DNA from: Phytophthora sp. 'mugwort'
Taxonomy: Eukaryota > Oomycota > Peronosporomycetes > Peronosporales > Peronosporaceae
Length of the DNA: 64,000 nucleotides
Assembly: GCA_033558025.1 (NCBI GenBank)
Contig: JAUCEF010000003.1
Coordinates: 1,948,001 to 2,012,000 of the forward strand
Direction of reading: 5' to 3'
In this document: positions 33,613 to 45,735 of the stretch, in pieces
Layout of the letters: each line of letters opens with the position of its first letter
How positions within the stretch are numbered: position 1 is the first letter of the stretch
Notes under the pieces: model-generated
Database searches by the model: none
What the model was told of the DNA's origin: nothing
What the model saw: the letters and a program-made list of their open reading frames with translations, nothing else
Program-made: the position numbers and the translations under genes

Positions 33613-34075
33613 CGCGGCCGCTTTCCCTACCGGACACGCAATCCAACTAGTACATAGATTAAAAACGCCATCCCGCGCTGGTAGACTACACTATATTATG
33701 TCTTGCCGAAAACGGTCAAACTTGATTGAGGCAGCCCCGTCAATCAGACAAGTAGATATCCATCACAATTCCTATTTTACAGACCGTTCTTGGCTGGGTC
33801 CCTTCACTGGACCATTCCAGTCTCTGTTTGCAGTCAGTTCCTCAAATAGATCCGGTCCTCAGTTCCGAAGCATCCATCAAACATCTTCGATATCCGTCGT
33901 CCACAAACGGAGGAGCGACAAAATTTCCGGGAACGGCTCCGAACCGTGACGTCCTGTCGCACACAGAAGGAGAGAAAGAGACCGTGGTCAGAACACACCA
34001 ATCAGAAGAGAGTTCCACCATTCCCAAGTTCTTCTCAGCTCGCAATTCCTCCCACAAGCCTCAAGTTCTCCAGCC
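33613..34075. other. Non-coding; nothing recognised
   Basis: No supported ORF. The phrase ACTATATTATGTC near 33690 also occurs near 50875 and, with one change, near 49495, as a possible tiny dispersed repeat. Confidence 0.35.
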
Positions 34076-35552
34076 ATGTCTAAGCAGCCGCCAAAGAAGC
34101 TTTCCACCTACGAAGAGGCCATCGACCAGCTTCGCGTCCTCCTAGACGACGCACACCGACACCGACCACTCCCTCATGACCCAAATCGCCATGTGGTCGG
34201 AGGTCCGAGAACGCCTCGCCGCCGATGGGGCAAACGGGTCTCGAAGCCCTTGACGAACTAGTTGTCTCGTACTCCATGACAAACCCGGATTCCTGGCAAG
34301 CCCAGTGGTACTGCTGCCTCCCCTCGCTTGGATAGCCAAGGACGACCCGCAGCGGCACCAAGGTCAAGTCTCCTCCCGCAAAAAAACAGAAGATTGCCAC
34401 CAAGAAAAGAAGACCGTTCCTCAGCTCACTTTCGACTTCCACTTGCCCGCCACTCCCGACCAAACCAAGAAAGACATTCCCAGATCCAGCAGGCAGCCCA
34501 CGATTAAGGCAAGGAACCGTTCCCCATCGTGTACCCTTGGAGGTTTGGTATGACCCCAAGTAGCACAAGACCCTTCACCTCATGCACTGGCGCTTTTGTA
34601 TGCGCTTTCGTCGCCTGTTCTTCGACTGTGCGCTAAACCCACCCACCACCAGATCAGATGTGCGCTGCAAACAGAAGCTGAAGGACGTTATCGCCAGGAT
34701 CAAATTTCTCAGTCTTAGCATAGAGGAGTCCGGATACTGCGGCATTTTAGACAAGTACGAGAACGGTGCCCGCGCCACCATGATGTGATTGGGTGGCAAA
34801 ACGGCCAAGCACTCGGTCGATGCCAAAGACGCCACCGGGCCACACCACGAAGACCCCGACACCTTATTACGACGCGACCGTTCCCGATACGACCGTGTAA
34901 TCGCCCGCGCGCTAGACCCGCTCCTCGTCGACGCGGACGGCTACTCATCCATCCCTGAGCTACTCGAGCAAACACAGCTTCTCAACCCCAAGAGCAAACC
35001 GCATAAGCACCTGTCAGATAAGGCATTGGCCCGCGTGAAATCGATGTAGTGGGCGGCTCCCCACCAGTTCCTTCGTGGGTCGGCAACCGTTCCAGTGGTC
35101 CTTGGAAGGCACTCCTTTCAGATACAACGCTCAAGGATACTCAAGTCGAGGCCGACAAGCTCACTTTGGGCGGCAATAAGGTCGCCGTGTACGACGAGAA
35201 GGCGTTCAAGCCATCCGAGCAGGGAGACGAAGACTCCGATTTCGAAGATGAGGCCGGATTTACAGCACTTGTCCCAACATCGCTGATCCCCCTGACGAAG
35301 CCGCGCAAAACCTCCAAGACACGAGCCATTTCCGAGCAGTCCAGCTCCGACGAAGACGACCAGCAAGAAATCGACTCTCCGGACGAAGACGCCGGCGGAG
35401 AAGCTGACCGAGATGCGCCCGCGGAAGACGCCGACAACGAAGGCAAGGCGCCCAGTGACGAAGCTTCATCCAGCACTGATGAAGCCACCACGAGCACGAC
35501 CCCACACAAGACTACTGCTTGGGGGAACGAAGTAAGATATGGGTCTTACTAG
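34076..35552 (+). pseudogene. Unknown ORF antisense to, and just beyond, the Gypsy C pol gene
   Basis: An ATG at 34076 starts MSKQPPKKLSTYEEAIDQLR. With a shift it continues MTQIAMWSEVRERLAADG and ELVVSYSMTNPDSWQAQWY near 34170-34310, then a lysine-rich stretch, LKDVIARIKFLSLSIEESGY near 34680, DRVIARALDPLLVDADGYSS near 34890-34950, and an acidic, low-complexity C-terminus at 35200-35500 (SEQSSSDEDDQQEIDSPDED). It ends TAG near 35550, 155 bases from the end of the minus-strand Gypsy pol. The pieces look like one protein of about 480 residues with a few stops. Some plant and oomycete LTR elements carry an extra antisense ORF in this position; whether this is one is inference. Confidence 0.4.
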
Positions 35553-35706
35553 TTGGTTCACAAAATTAAAGAAATACAAACATAAATCCCCTCCACTCTC
35601 TTGTTCCGTTTTCGAGTCACCAATCTAATCCATAGTATGACCGATCGACTCGAACTCTAGAACTGTTCACTCCTTCACGACTACACCAGAAGTAGATAAT
35701 CGTCAT

Positions 35707-38700
35707 CTATTCGGCGTTAGCACCAGCCAAACGGGCACTTCTTCGCAAAGGCGGCAAATCCTTTCTCTTTCTTTCAACTTGTTCGTAAGATAAAATCAAA
35801 GTTTCGTACGCGGGCATGAGGACCGCTCTCGGTAGTAAAAAATCCCATAGTTTGCGGTGAGCGCCAAGTATTTCCACGGACCGGTTCACCACTCTTTATG
35901 CAACTATCTCGAGTAGCGGGGCAGCCGTTCCAACAATCACAGTATCGTCACGTCCGATCGTTCTTCGTTCTGTGAAACTAGACTAAGGGAGGTCAGACTC
36001 CTCTAAGGATCCATCTTCCTCTTCGTCATCGAGGTCCGGCGGCACTTCGGTCACATAGGGTCGCGTCCACATGCCTCGGTAACGCTTCAGGCGGTTCACG
36101 TTCACGGGTGCGACGGAATCTTAATCCGATAAGAGTTGTCTTGATCCGTTTCATTACACGGTACGAACCGTGCCATGAAATTGCGAGCTTCTCGTTCGGG
36201 TCCCACCTCGTCGAGCGCTAAAATGTTGATACATCGACACTGGGTCACTCACTTCGTAGCGCACAGCAACTTGTCCTTCCAGTCGACGCTCGTGTCGATC
36301 CTGGGCTTTCACCAGCTGACGCTCGACTAGATGCCTCGAGGCTCTTAGGGAACGGTCCAGTTCCGTAAGGTATTAAGCGACCTCATTACTTTCCCATTTG
36401 GTCCCTAAATTCAGAAAAGCCACGTCTAGAGGCAACAGGGATCACGCCCGTACAACGAGAAGAACGGGGAGTCTTTTTTAAGGCGTTCGGTACGCGAACA
36501 GGACCCTTGGTAGATACACACCCCAAGCTTTCTGCGCCTCGCTCACATGCATTCTCAGTATTCCAATGAGTGTGCCGTTGAACCGTTCCACGAGGCCTTG
36601 TATTTGAGGATGGTAAGCGGCACCGACAGCTTCCTGATACCCAAAGTCTGATAAAAGGACTTGGCCACTTCGAACGTAAAATTCGATGCGTTATTACTTA
36701 ACAACCGTGACGGGACACCGTGACGAGCGATCACTCCAATTAGCATCGTGTTGACGAACGTGATCGCGTCCAACCGTTCTACGGCGAATGCTTCAGCCCA
36801 TCTCGTGAAATAATCAACGAACCCAAGTATGTACCAGTTGCCACTGTCTATGACCGGTAAGGAACCGGTCGCATCCAGTATCAGCAGCGAGAACGGGCCA
36901 GAGAGGTCCGCGACAGGCATCCGTTGCATCAGGCCGGCACTCCACGGACGAGGACTTTTCCCTCCACCGCAATTAGCACACGCACGCAAATATTCTTCGA
37001 CATCCTTGTGCCATTCCAGCCAGTAAGTATGTATCTTGACTTTTTTAGCGTCTTCGTCGGCCCCAAGTGAGCGAGAAGAGGTCCGCGTGGCAGTAATGTA
37101 AGACCGTTGGAATGTACGGCAACAGAATAACCGGAACGGACAGGTCGGCGCGGGTCCTACTCGGGCCGGCAGGCTGAAAGTCTCACCAATATCCCATCCT
37201 TGACAGCATGTCTCGGGGCCATTTTCACCACTTGAGACCGTAATCGCGGGTCCAAGGGCGTAGCGGGCGCCGTCAAGAACGCTATTAAAGCCAGTAGGCC
37301 AGGAGACCTTCCTCTGCTCAGCTCTGAACGGTTCCGTGTTAAGCCCAAACACGTCCACCGGAGAAACGGGGCTCCGGATGAAGGATCTTGAACCACTTCT
37401 TCATCGTTATCCGGATCGTCTGTTCCTTCCCGTCTAAGACAGTCATTGTCTGGATCAGTAGAACGGTCTTCGATTGTTCCTTCGGGCCCCCAGACTGAGT
37501 CATCAACCATTCCGTCTTCTACTTCGGTCAGGTTTAGGAGATCCGCCATCGTCACCGCGTCTACACGGCCGATTGGCAGTCGTGACCGTCCGTCGACCTG
37601 GCCCATTGACGTCCCCGGATTGTGTTACACCTTGAACCGCAGGCTCGATAACTCCATGGCTCACCGTGCTAGTTTATCGTTCCCAGTACGATTGCCAGGG
37701 CTGAACACCCAGGTCAAAGCCTGGTGATCCGTGTACAAATCGAGCACCTTCTTGTCAAAGTAACAGCGGAACTTCCGAGTCGCCTAAACTACGCCCCAGT
37801 ACTCAATCCCCGAAATGGCATCCTGTTTATCGATCCAGTTCTTCTGCGATCCAATCAGAAGCTTGCTTGCAAAGCCACGACACGGTCACGACCGTCCACC
37901 TCTTGCATTAGGCAGGCTCCAACCGCGTATCGAGACGAGCCCACGTAGAACTTAAACCGTTTCTTGCCATCGGGGTACACCATGATAGGGGGCTTCACGA
38001 GATTTCTTTTGAGCTGCAAAACGCCGCGACACAATCGTCGCTCCACACGAATGCAGCATCCTTCACCTCCAACCGTTCCAGAGGGGAAGAAAATAAGCGC
38101 GCAACCTACAATATATCGTCTGAAATAGCTAATTAGCCCTAAGAACAACCGTGTCTCGTGAGGTCCTTAGGCGGCTGCACATTCATTACAACCTTTACCT
38201 TTCCGGGTTTGGCAAGATTCCACTAGAGGTCACAATATGGCCGAGGGATGCCACTTGGCTCCGTCCCCAATGACATTTTTTCATCCTAAGCGTGAAACCG
38301 GCTTGTTGGAACCGTGTCAGCACTTGACGGACCCGTACTAAATGCGACGGAAAGTCCTTGCTAAAGATGACACAGTCATCGCGATATACCAGGCACACTC
38401 GCCACTTCAAATCCACGAAAACAGTCTCCATCAACCGTTCAAAATCTGGAACGGCGTTGCATAGCCTGAAAGGCATCACAGCCACTCGTAAGGCCAAACG
38501 TGTAAGTGAAAGCCGTTCTCGACACGCTGTCTTCATCCATGGGGGCATTCCAGTATCCAGACGCTATACCCAACGTCGAGAATAGTCGAGCTTCTCCTAG
38601 GACATCGAGGAGGTCGTCGATCAACGGCATCGGGTAACAGTCCTTCAGTGTCACACCATTCAACCGTCTATAATCAATACAAAACCGTTTACCACTGTCG

Positions 38701-39978
38701 GGATTACGAATCATCAGCACAGGATAAGCCCAGGGACTGTTCGAAGGACGGATGAGCCCCGACTCGAGGTATTGAGCTATCTCGGTTTCCATCACTTTTC
38801 CTTCACCAGCGAGACTCGTTACGGTTGTTCTTGATAGGAGGATTCTCTCCCGTGTCGATCTGGAAACGTAGTAAGCCCGTTCGGCCGGGCCGTTTAGAAG
38901 ACTCTACAAACATTCCTTGAAAGCTATCCAGTTCGGACTGGAAGAGTGCCTTCTGTACAGGGGACAGTTTCGACTCAGAGAAGTCAGCTTGCGAACTGTT
39001 CGTTTTTTCCGGGGGAACCGTTGGCTTCTCCGACTTAACAGTCGTTTCCAAAACATTTTCAGGCGATCCTTCCCTCTGGGTTCCTGCCTCTTCAGGGTGT
39101 CCGGCACGACCAGTAGAGAACGAAGTAACCACTCGCCCACCGGCTCCAGATGGTAGTTCAAGCCCGAAAGCCGACTCAGGTATTACCGTCTTAGACGCAA
39201 TAACCGTTCTCTTGGAGATCCGGCACTCGTCCGTAGACGCATTGCAGACTTCTACTACCACCTATCCTTTCTCAACCGTGCATAGTGACCGCGCGATACA
39301 CACAATTGGCGGGAGGTCAAGTGAACCTTCCACTAGAACGGTTGCGTTCTGGTCGACATCTCCGACAACGGAGGTCGTTACCAGAGTGACCCCGAGGAAG
39401 TAGTCTTATCGACGCAGACATCGTAGCCATAAACGTCTCGTGCACGACAGCTACTCCTAGCGGAAGCACCTCGCCCGTGTCTTTGAGGGTCATCTTCCGT
39501 TCTTCTACGTCAAGTACAGCTCAGAGAACGCTCCCAGCGCATCACCTCCTAGTATGGCGTCCACGTGAAGGACGTCGGCAACCAACATTTGGATGGTCTG
39601 TTCTCGCGATCCTAGTCTTAGAGGAAGACTGATCCAGCCTCGGATTGTAATTCATGTCCCGACAAACTTCACGTGACCGTCGAACTGCTCCAAATGCTCA
39701 GTAGACCGTCCCAGCCGTTTCAATACTCGACAGTCGTCCAGATACAAAGCCGCACCAGTGTCTACCAACAATTGAGAGGGAAGGCAGTCGATGTGGCCGG
39801 TAGAGAGAGCTTCAAAGCTCCCCACTGAGCAGACTACCCTCCGTCCTAATTTAACTACTTTCAGGCCGCACGTAATCAGCTTCATCTTTCTTGAGACTTC
39901 AAACCCGACGGATGGGTCGACCCACCTCCACGAGACCGGTCTTCGGAGTTCGGTGGCGAGAAGGGCGTTCAGGTCCAA
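35707..39978 (-). mobile_element. Gypsy retrotransposon C, pol region (protease, RT, RNase H, integrase)
   Basis: Minus strand, in order: a retropepsin-like protease QLLVDTGAALYL near 39760 (DTGA intact); the reverse transcriptase with GLIRPSNSPWAYPVLMIRNP near 38745, FCIDYRRLNGVTLKDCYPMP near 38670, and the active site VYRDDCVIFSKDF near 38385 (YxDD); the RNase H linker MFLGLISYFRRYI near 38145 and VGACLMQE near 37910; the integrase zinc region YLRACANCGGGK near 36980; the integrase core with LLILDATGSLPVI near 36885, FVDYFTRWAEAFAVE near 36810 and RHGVPSRLLSNN near 36710 (usual SDN changed to SNN); a C-terminal tether with HLVERQLVKAQDRHERR near 36320 and VNVNRLKRYRG near 36090; and a basic end (RRSARLAGANAE) at 35707. 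Several stops and shifts occur, for example near 38440 and 36560. This is the most complete LTR element in the window. Confidence 0.9.
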
Positions 39979-40304
39979 TTCACGTAATCCGTCGCGTCGT
40001 CATCACTTTCAGGACGGAAACATCGTCCCCCATCCGCTTCAGCACGGTCTCCATAGAGAGAAGAACAGTAAAAGCACACTCTCCTCTGAGCGTGACGCCA
40101 CTTCCTTCGGCAGGACCTAGAAGCGCGAGGGTTTCTAGTCCGTTTTCTTATCTTTCCCCAGACTGTAGGAGCGAATTCCGCGAAATAGTCACGGCCCTGC
40201 CCATTAATAGAACCCATACGTCGTCAGGGAAACCGTGCTCGGCTATCACTCGATCAGCATGCCAGTGCAGGCGATCCCAATTTAGTTCTGGTACTTCCTT
40301 CAGC

Positions 40305-43300
40305 TCACTCACCAGCTTCTGGGATTCGGTTTTCCATTTCGAAACGCCTTCCTGGTCGTCCTCTATGCGAGCATTGTTCTTCCTTCTCCTCCTTCAACAT
40401 CCGATACACAGCCAGAAGAGCAACCGTCCTAATTTCCTGCGGAACGGTTATTCTTCCGTCCAATTTGGACAAGACCGCCTCCACGCACGACGGGAGTACG
40501 GACATCCTCGTCGCGTTCATCCAAAGGAATTGCATTGTTGGCATAGCTATCCTTTCTAGGGCAGGAGTATCGTCTGGATTGTCGGGTGCTTCCCTGTCAC
40601 TGTCGCTCACGATTAGGGGAGAATCCGTTCCCGCACAGACCGTTCTCGACAAGTCAGTTAGGCTCGTACCTATTCCACTAGCAGCGAGTTCACGAAAATT
40701 ACGGTTAGCCTTCTTGACTTCCGCCGAGATCTCCAATGCGTCCTCAAACCACCGTTTCCAATACTCGGGCGATGAAGCCGTTTCAAGCGAGCCAGCCTTG
40801 GTATGCAACAAAACTTTCTCGGGTATGTCCAAAAATCGTGCCATGTCTTCCAGAGACGGTTTTGCCGAGGTTTCTACATTCAACTTCATACGCTTCTTGG
40901 GCTCTACTTCTTCAAGGGAGTATAAACGGTCCTCAAGTTCTTTGTTTTATTCTTCTTCTTCTTTAACTTCTTCTACTACTACGCCGGCCAACACCGTTCC
41001 TTCCTGACCTGGAACGCACGCTTCCATAGCATCTAATTCGACGTCCGTGGAGAGGCGGTGTAGCTCGTCGAACTTCTTCGCTTTCCCCATCCCAAGACCT
41101 CACCGGCACCGTTCTCCCTGACCGTCTCTTTCTTCAAGGTAGCCGTCGTAGCAACCGTTCCTCTGGTGGCAGCGCCGTCTTCATCCGTTTTCATTGTCGT
41201 CGCAAAGGCTTCCTCTCGCGAGTCGCCAGAAACACTTTCTTCTCTTTCATAGTCGCTCATCGGTACCGAGACTTCACCTCCAGTCGTCCCGAACAAACGA
41301 CACCCTCCGTCCTCGTAGCCGTTCCCGAGAGCCGCTCATGTTCTTCGCTCAATTCAACTTCCGTTCGTTCTTGTTCGGTTTCGACCAGTGCGGCTACGCC
41401 GACTGTTCTAATCCCAATTCCAACCGTGTCTGGAGACGAGCGGAACTCGTCTTTGCCGTCGCCTCGTGCATATCACCCTCATCTCTTCCTGCATCACCGT
41501 TCCCAACGATCGACGGGCATTCCTCCTCCAAATCAAACTCACGACCGTTCCTCGAGCCATTCACTAGACCAGAGAAAGGCGTGGCCCCCTCCTCTCCTTC
41601 CTCCCGCCCTCTTCGTTGAGGAGCGGGGAGTCTCGAGACCGTCGCGGCTCCGGACAGCTACGGCACCATCGTCCATAGAGAATTTAAGGCGGAACAATCT
41701 TCGATCACATGGCCTGGGTCACGGCAAAACCCACACCCCTAGGCGAACGGTCACTGTAGTTGGAATTCGTTCCTCCGTTGTAAGGAGCGTCACACTCGAT
41801 TCAGATGTGACCCATCTGTCCACACTTACGACAGCTCATCTGTTGGCACTTACACGTAGCACGCCCATGGCCCTTGTAGTTGCATCGACCACACTCCGGA
41901 ACACCATTCTGCATACGCCGTCGTCCTCCATCGGAATTCCTCGGACAGGGGGACCGCTTCCTTGCAGACGTTGACCGTCCCCAGTTAGGAACAGGCGCCG
42001 TTGTGGTAGCCGAAACCATCGGAACACGGTTCCGAAGCGAGCGCTGCCCCTGCCATCTGCTCCGGCTCAACTGATTATGCCCTTGCTGCTGTTGTTCCAT
42101 GTAGGACTGCAGTAGTTGCGCGAGAGCGCCCACAGAAGGAGAAACTGTCTCCGCCATTTCACAGTAACCCGTTCGAGAACTCCTCATCCTCTTCTATCGG
42201 GCGTTACATATCCTTGAAAATAAGCCGCTCGCAGGCATTCGGGATTTTTTGATGCGGGGCTCGCGTCTAACGTAGCCAGCATGCGCTTGTTGCGTAGACC
42301 ACGGCGGAACAGTTGATAAAGCATCTGCGGATTCGGGTAATCCAGCGACGCACAAAGGTCCGACACTCGGTCTCCCCATTCTTCCACAGACTCGCCACTC
42401 TCTTTTTCGTCGTCTCCAACCGTTCCCACAGCTCGTCAGTCGTTCGACTGAGGAACTGATTGTAAACCCTCAGGCGCAGAGTGTTGAACGTCTTGATCCT
42501 CGGGTTTCCCCACCTCCGTTCAGCCACTCGTCCTTTCAGTTTGTGGCGGAAGACCAGTAGATGGGAACGGTCTGCAAGCCCTTCTGTGTGTGGTGTGAGT
42601 TTCAAACGTCTCCCAAAAGTGTCTGGCTTTTTCCACAGTTGCCGTGTCAGAATAGAACATGGGCAACACCTTCCCAGTATTCGAGCCAAACGTTGACAGT
42701 TTGAACGTATTCGTATTCCCGAGGACGGCTCCAGTTCGACGGTTTAGCGGTGTCTTCGGCTGTTTGGGAACTGTTCTCGCTGTTCCACGGTTAACTGTTC
42801 CCACGAATGATGGTGCCTTAGCAGGGGACCCCGGTAGGGTACACTGCTCTTCCGAGGGATTGCACCACTCCGGCTAGCACGGACGCCCGGCTTCGCAAGC
42901 TCAGACTTCAGCATACACTTCTGCGGCTGACCGTGCCCTCCACTCTGGAAACGGTAGGGCCTAGCGGCAGGGTTCTTCTTAGGACTCCAACTCCAGGCAA
43001 AGGTGGGACGATCTGCTCGACGAACTTCAGGACCGGAGTACTGCGGGATGAAACCACTGGGGTTCCTCTGGAACTCCCCTTCTTACTGTTCCTCTTCACA
43101 CGGGTAATCTTCCTCGTACTCCTATCCCTGTTCCTCTGAGTCGTAATACTCCTGCTCGGCGGGCTGGAACCGTTCCGTTCCGGCAGGACCGCTCCGGCGC
43201 TCTTCCTCCTTGCTGCCGTCTCTTCCTTGCCTTCGAACTTGACTCGAGGCTCGGCCTCAGCCACCTCTTTTTCTTTCTCCTCTTCTGCGGTCGCCCACAG

Positions 43301-43354
43301 TTCGTTCATCGCTTGCGACAAACCGGTCGGAAGGTCGTCTAGGCCAGGGCTCAC
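40305..43354 (-). mobile_element. Gypsy retrotransposon C, gag region
   Basis: The minus strand starts with a charged N-terminus (MSPGLDDLPTGLSQAMNELW at 43354, glutamate/lysine-rich to 42910). The retrotransposon gag fold follows: LPMFYSDTATVEKARHFWET near 42660, VFRHKLKGRVAERRWGNPRI near 42545, FNTLRLRVYNQF near 42490, EEWGDRVSDLCASLDYPNPQ near 42390, and FRRGLRNKRMLATLD near 42300. A glutamine-rich spacer (YMEQQQQGHNQ near 42100) and two CCHC-type knuckles follow (CGRCNYKGHGRATC and CRKCGQMGH, 41895-41805). Then comes an unusual extra domain at 40889-40305 (LEDMARFLDIPEKVLLHTKA, EYWKRWFEDALEISAEV) between knuckles and protease. Frame shifts near 42700, 42270 and 41750 and stops make it inactive. 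No LTR pair could be matched on either side. Confidence 0.85.
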
Positions 43355-43892
43355 AGCTGACTCGGCCTCTTCACTCTCGGTTGTATCCCCTACGTGCCCT
43401 ACGCTACTTACTCCTTCATGATGTTCTCACCGCTCCCTTCGTTCCCCGCTTCGTCATCACCGGCGATAGTCATCTTGCTACCGATTCTCGACGAGACTCC
43501 TCAGGAACTCCTTTCTTCTTACTCTTGACGCCGATGACTGTGCAGACTTCTCTCCCCGAACCGTTCCTGCGACGGTTCCAGTTGACCTTGGCTCTGATCC
43601 GACCGGGCGGACTTCTCTTCACGGACCGTTCCTACGACGGTTCCAGTTGACCTTATATCGCTTGGCCTTGTGAGTTGACTGTTATTACTTTACCGGTCCT
43701 GACAGACTTATTGCTTGTTTCTTTAACGCCCCCCAGTGACACTTCTGCGGTTGTAGATATGTGGTTCCGGGATCTTCACACACACTCGACTTCAGGCGAA
43801 ACAAGTCGTCTACTCCAGGTTCAGACACGTGACAATTCTTCTCAAGCTTGTACCACTTCACAGCAAAGTCCGTATCCTACTTTTTCACCACG
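43355..43892. other. Non-coding leader between Gypsy C gag and Gypsy B
   Basis: It contains the 65-bp tandem duplication but no convincing gene. The 5' LTR of Gypsy C is expected here, but no matching copy was found near its 3' end. Confidence 0.35.
43546..43654. repeat. Tandem duplication, 65-bp period, two copies
   Basis: The block 43546-43589 recurs at 43611-43654 with about five differences; both contain CCGTTCCTRCGACGGTTCC. It lies upstream of Gypsy C gag on its own strand, so it may be part of that element's leader or LTR. Confidence 0.8.
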
Positions 43893-44457
43893 TGTCGCGA
43901 GTCGTCCCGGTGTAGGACGGCGACACTGGATAGAAGTAGTACACGCTCGTAGGGCTCAAAGAACAAGCTAACTAACAAAGTCGAATACAAAACTCAACTT
44001 GTTATTCACCGGGTAAATTCACGACTGACTAACTCAAACCTAGGCGGTGAGGCCCCCACACTCTGTCAATTCAGGAGTCCGCACGCCATCCATCATGACT
44101 TTAGCCAGCCCGTCTCCATCCCACGGGTCAAGTACTTGTCACCACTCCGACCGCACAGACCTGTCCGTCGCCAGTACTTACCACCGTAACCTTCGTCCTC
44201 GCAGCTCGGCCGCTTCTTGGCAAATGGCCCACAGTCTCTCTCAGCCGGGAACAGGGACGGGACGCAGACTGTTTCTCAACCCGACCCGGGTCCGACGGTA
44301 TAGTGAAGGTAGGTCTAGGCCAGACCCGACTCGCTTACCCGTAAAGCATATCCTCCGGCCAAAATGGGTGTCGACCAGTTCTTCAATCGTGGACCGTCGC
44401 GCAAGCCGTGGCCCAGACCGACCCAGACGATAACCTCCTTCTGGACTCGGAACACAT
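43893..44457 (-). repeat. Gypsy B 3' end/LTR, copy attached to the element
   Basis: Partner of 32061-32630, in the same orientation 11.8 kb away. The shared part covers the LTR side and the last polyprotein codons. Confidence 0.8.
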
Positions 44458-45735
44458 GGTACCGCTTGAGACGGCCCAAGTCGAACGTCGGGTGGGTTGT
44501 CATCGACTTAGGCAGGTCAATGGGATATGTCGCACCATGCCTGGCCAGGACCGCGAAGGGTCCAATGAAGCAGTGCTTCATCTTGCTGATCCCAACGGAA
44601 CTTACCGTGGCGAGTGGTAAATTCCTATTGTCTAGTAGGACTAATACATCCACTTTAAACACGTTGAAGTTTCCTCTTCATTCTGTCTGAGTACTCATTT
44701 TGTTCGTACTGTGCCGCTGCCATGGCACCACGAGCACGGCTGATTACATTCAACCTGGTCTCTACAAAAGACTCCACTTGTTTCCGTAGGGAAACCGTTC
44801 TCATGTCCGAGACCCGGGAGGAAAGTGCTTTCCGAGACTCCCGCACACTAAGTACTGAAGACGGGGTGCTGCCTCGTTAAGTGAGCGGCACCCCTGGATG
44901 GCGTAAGCCGTTCAATAGAACGGGGTATACCCAGTCGATGCGTGAACCGCATTGTTAAGTGCAAACCCAACTACTGGCACGCGTTCTGATCAAGTGCGAG
45001 GAGACTCTGCACAGATTCGCGGAGAGTGTCCTCAAGCACTCGGTTGACACGCTCCGTCTGCCCATCCGTTTGGTGACGATCGGCAGTGGACATGTGCAGC
45101 CTCGTTCCAAGTAGTTGGAACAGCGTTCGCCAAAATGCAGGGGTAAATCACGGGTCGTGATCCGAGACAATTGTCTCCGGCAGACCATGATGGCGGAACC
45201 GCCATCCAGGAACAGCTTTGCTCCTGTTCACCGGTCACGGTGTCTTGGACCGGAGCAAGACGTACCATCTTGCTCAGTCGGCACACGAACACCAAGATGC
45301 CTGTTTCCGTGGCCGTCGGCTGGAATCCCGAAGATGAAGTCTAGACTCATCGACTCCCGGCTGCCCGCTGAAACGGGCAGGCACTGCAAATGAGCCGAGG
45401 CATGACCCGTGGGCTTCACTCGCTGACATGTCTCACATGCCTTCACGTACTGTGTGACCGACTTGTACATGTAGTCCACCAAAAGTACTGAGAGACCGAT
45501 TCGAAGGTTTTCTCGCGTCCCAAGCGACCGCTGAACGGTGCGTCGTGCGCCTCCTGAAGGATGCCAAACTTGAGATCCTCGTCGTTATGTACGACTACCC
45601 GTGGGGGGTTCTTGGCGCTCTACTCGATAGTTGAGCCGGCCAATTTTTTTATTGGCCCACTCGTATCGATGAAGCCGGCCTCTCTGACGTGGCGTGAGCC
45701 ACTTGGCCTTAGATTCCTTGTCAGCGTCCCGGAAA
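43893..45735 (-). mobile_element. Gypsy retrotransposon B, 3' part (integrase, C-terminus, LTR)
   Basis: Minus strand: the end of RNase H (KAKWLTPRQRG near 45700, then RLHRYEWANKK), DLKFGILQEAHDAPFSG near 45580 with the integrase zinc histidine, VKACETCQRVKPTG near 45440 (CxxC), SLDFIFGIPADGHGN near 45335 (first Asp), VFVCRLSKMVRLAPVQDT near 45290, GLPETIVSDHDPRFTP near 45180 (second Asp), STADRHQTDGQTERVNR near 45080 (Glu), and the C-terminal KVDVLVLLDNRNLPLATVS near 44650, HCFIGPFAVLARHGATYPID near 44560 and THPTFDLGRLKRYH near 44490. It is 5'-truncated at a fusion with Copia III. The 3' LTR side ends TGTCGCGAGTCG (plus) at 43893. Confidence 0.87.

Noticed and set aside
35118..35509. Serine-rich minus-strand frames of 81-122 codons
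   Set aside because: Antisense of an acidic, low-complexity plus-strand stretch; composition explained by that.
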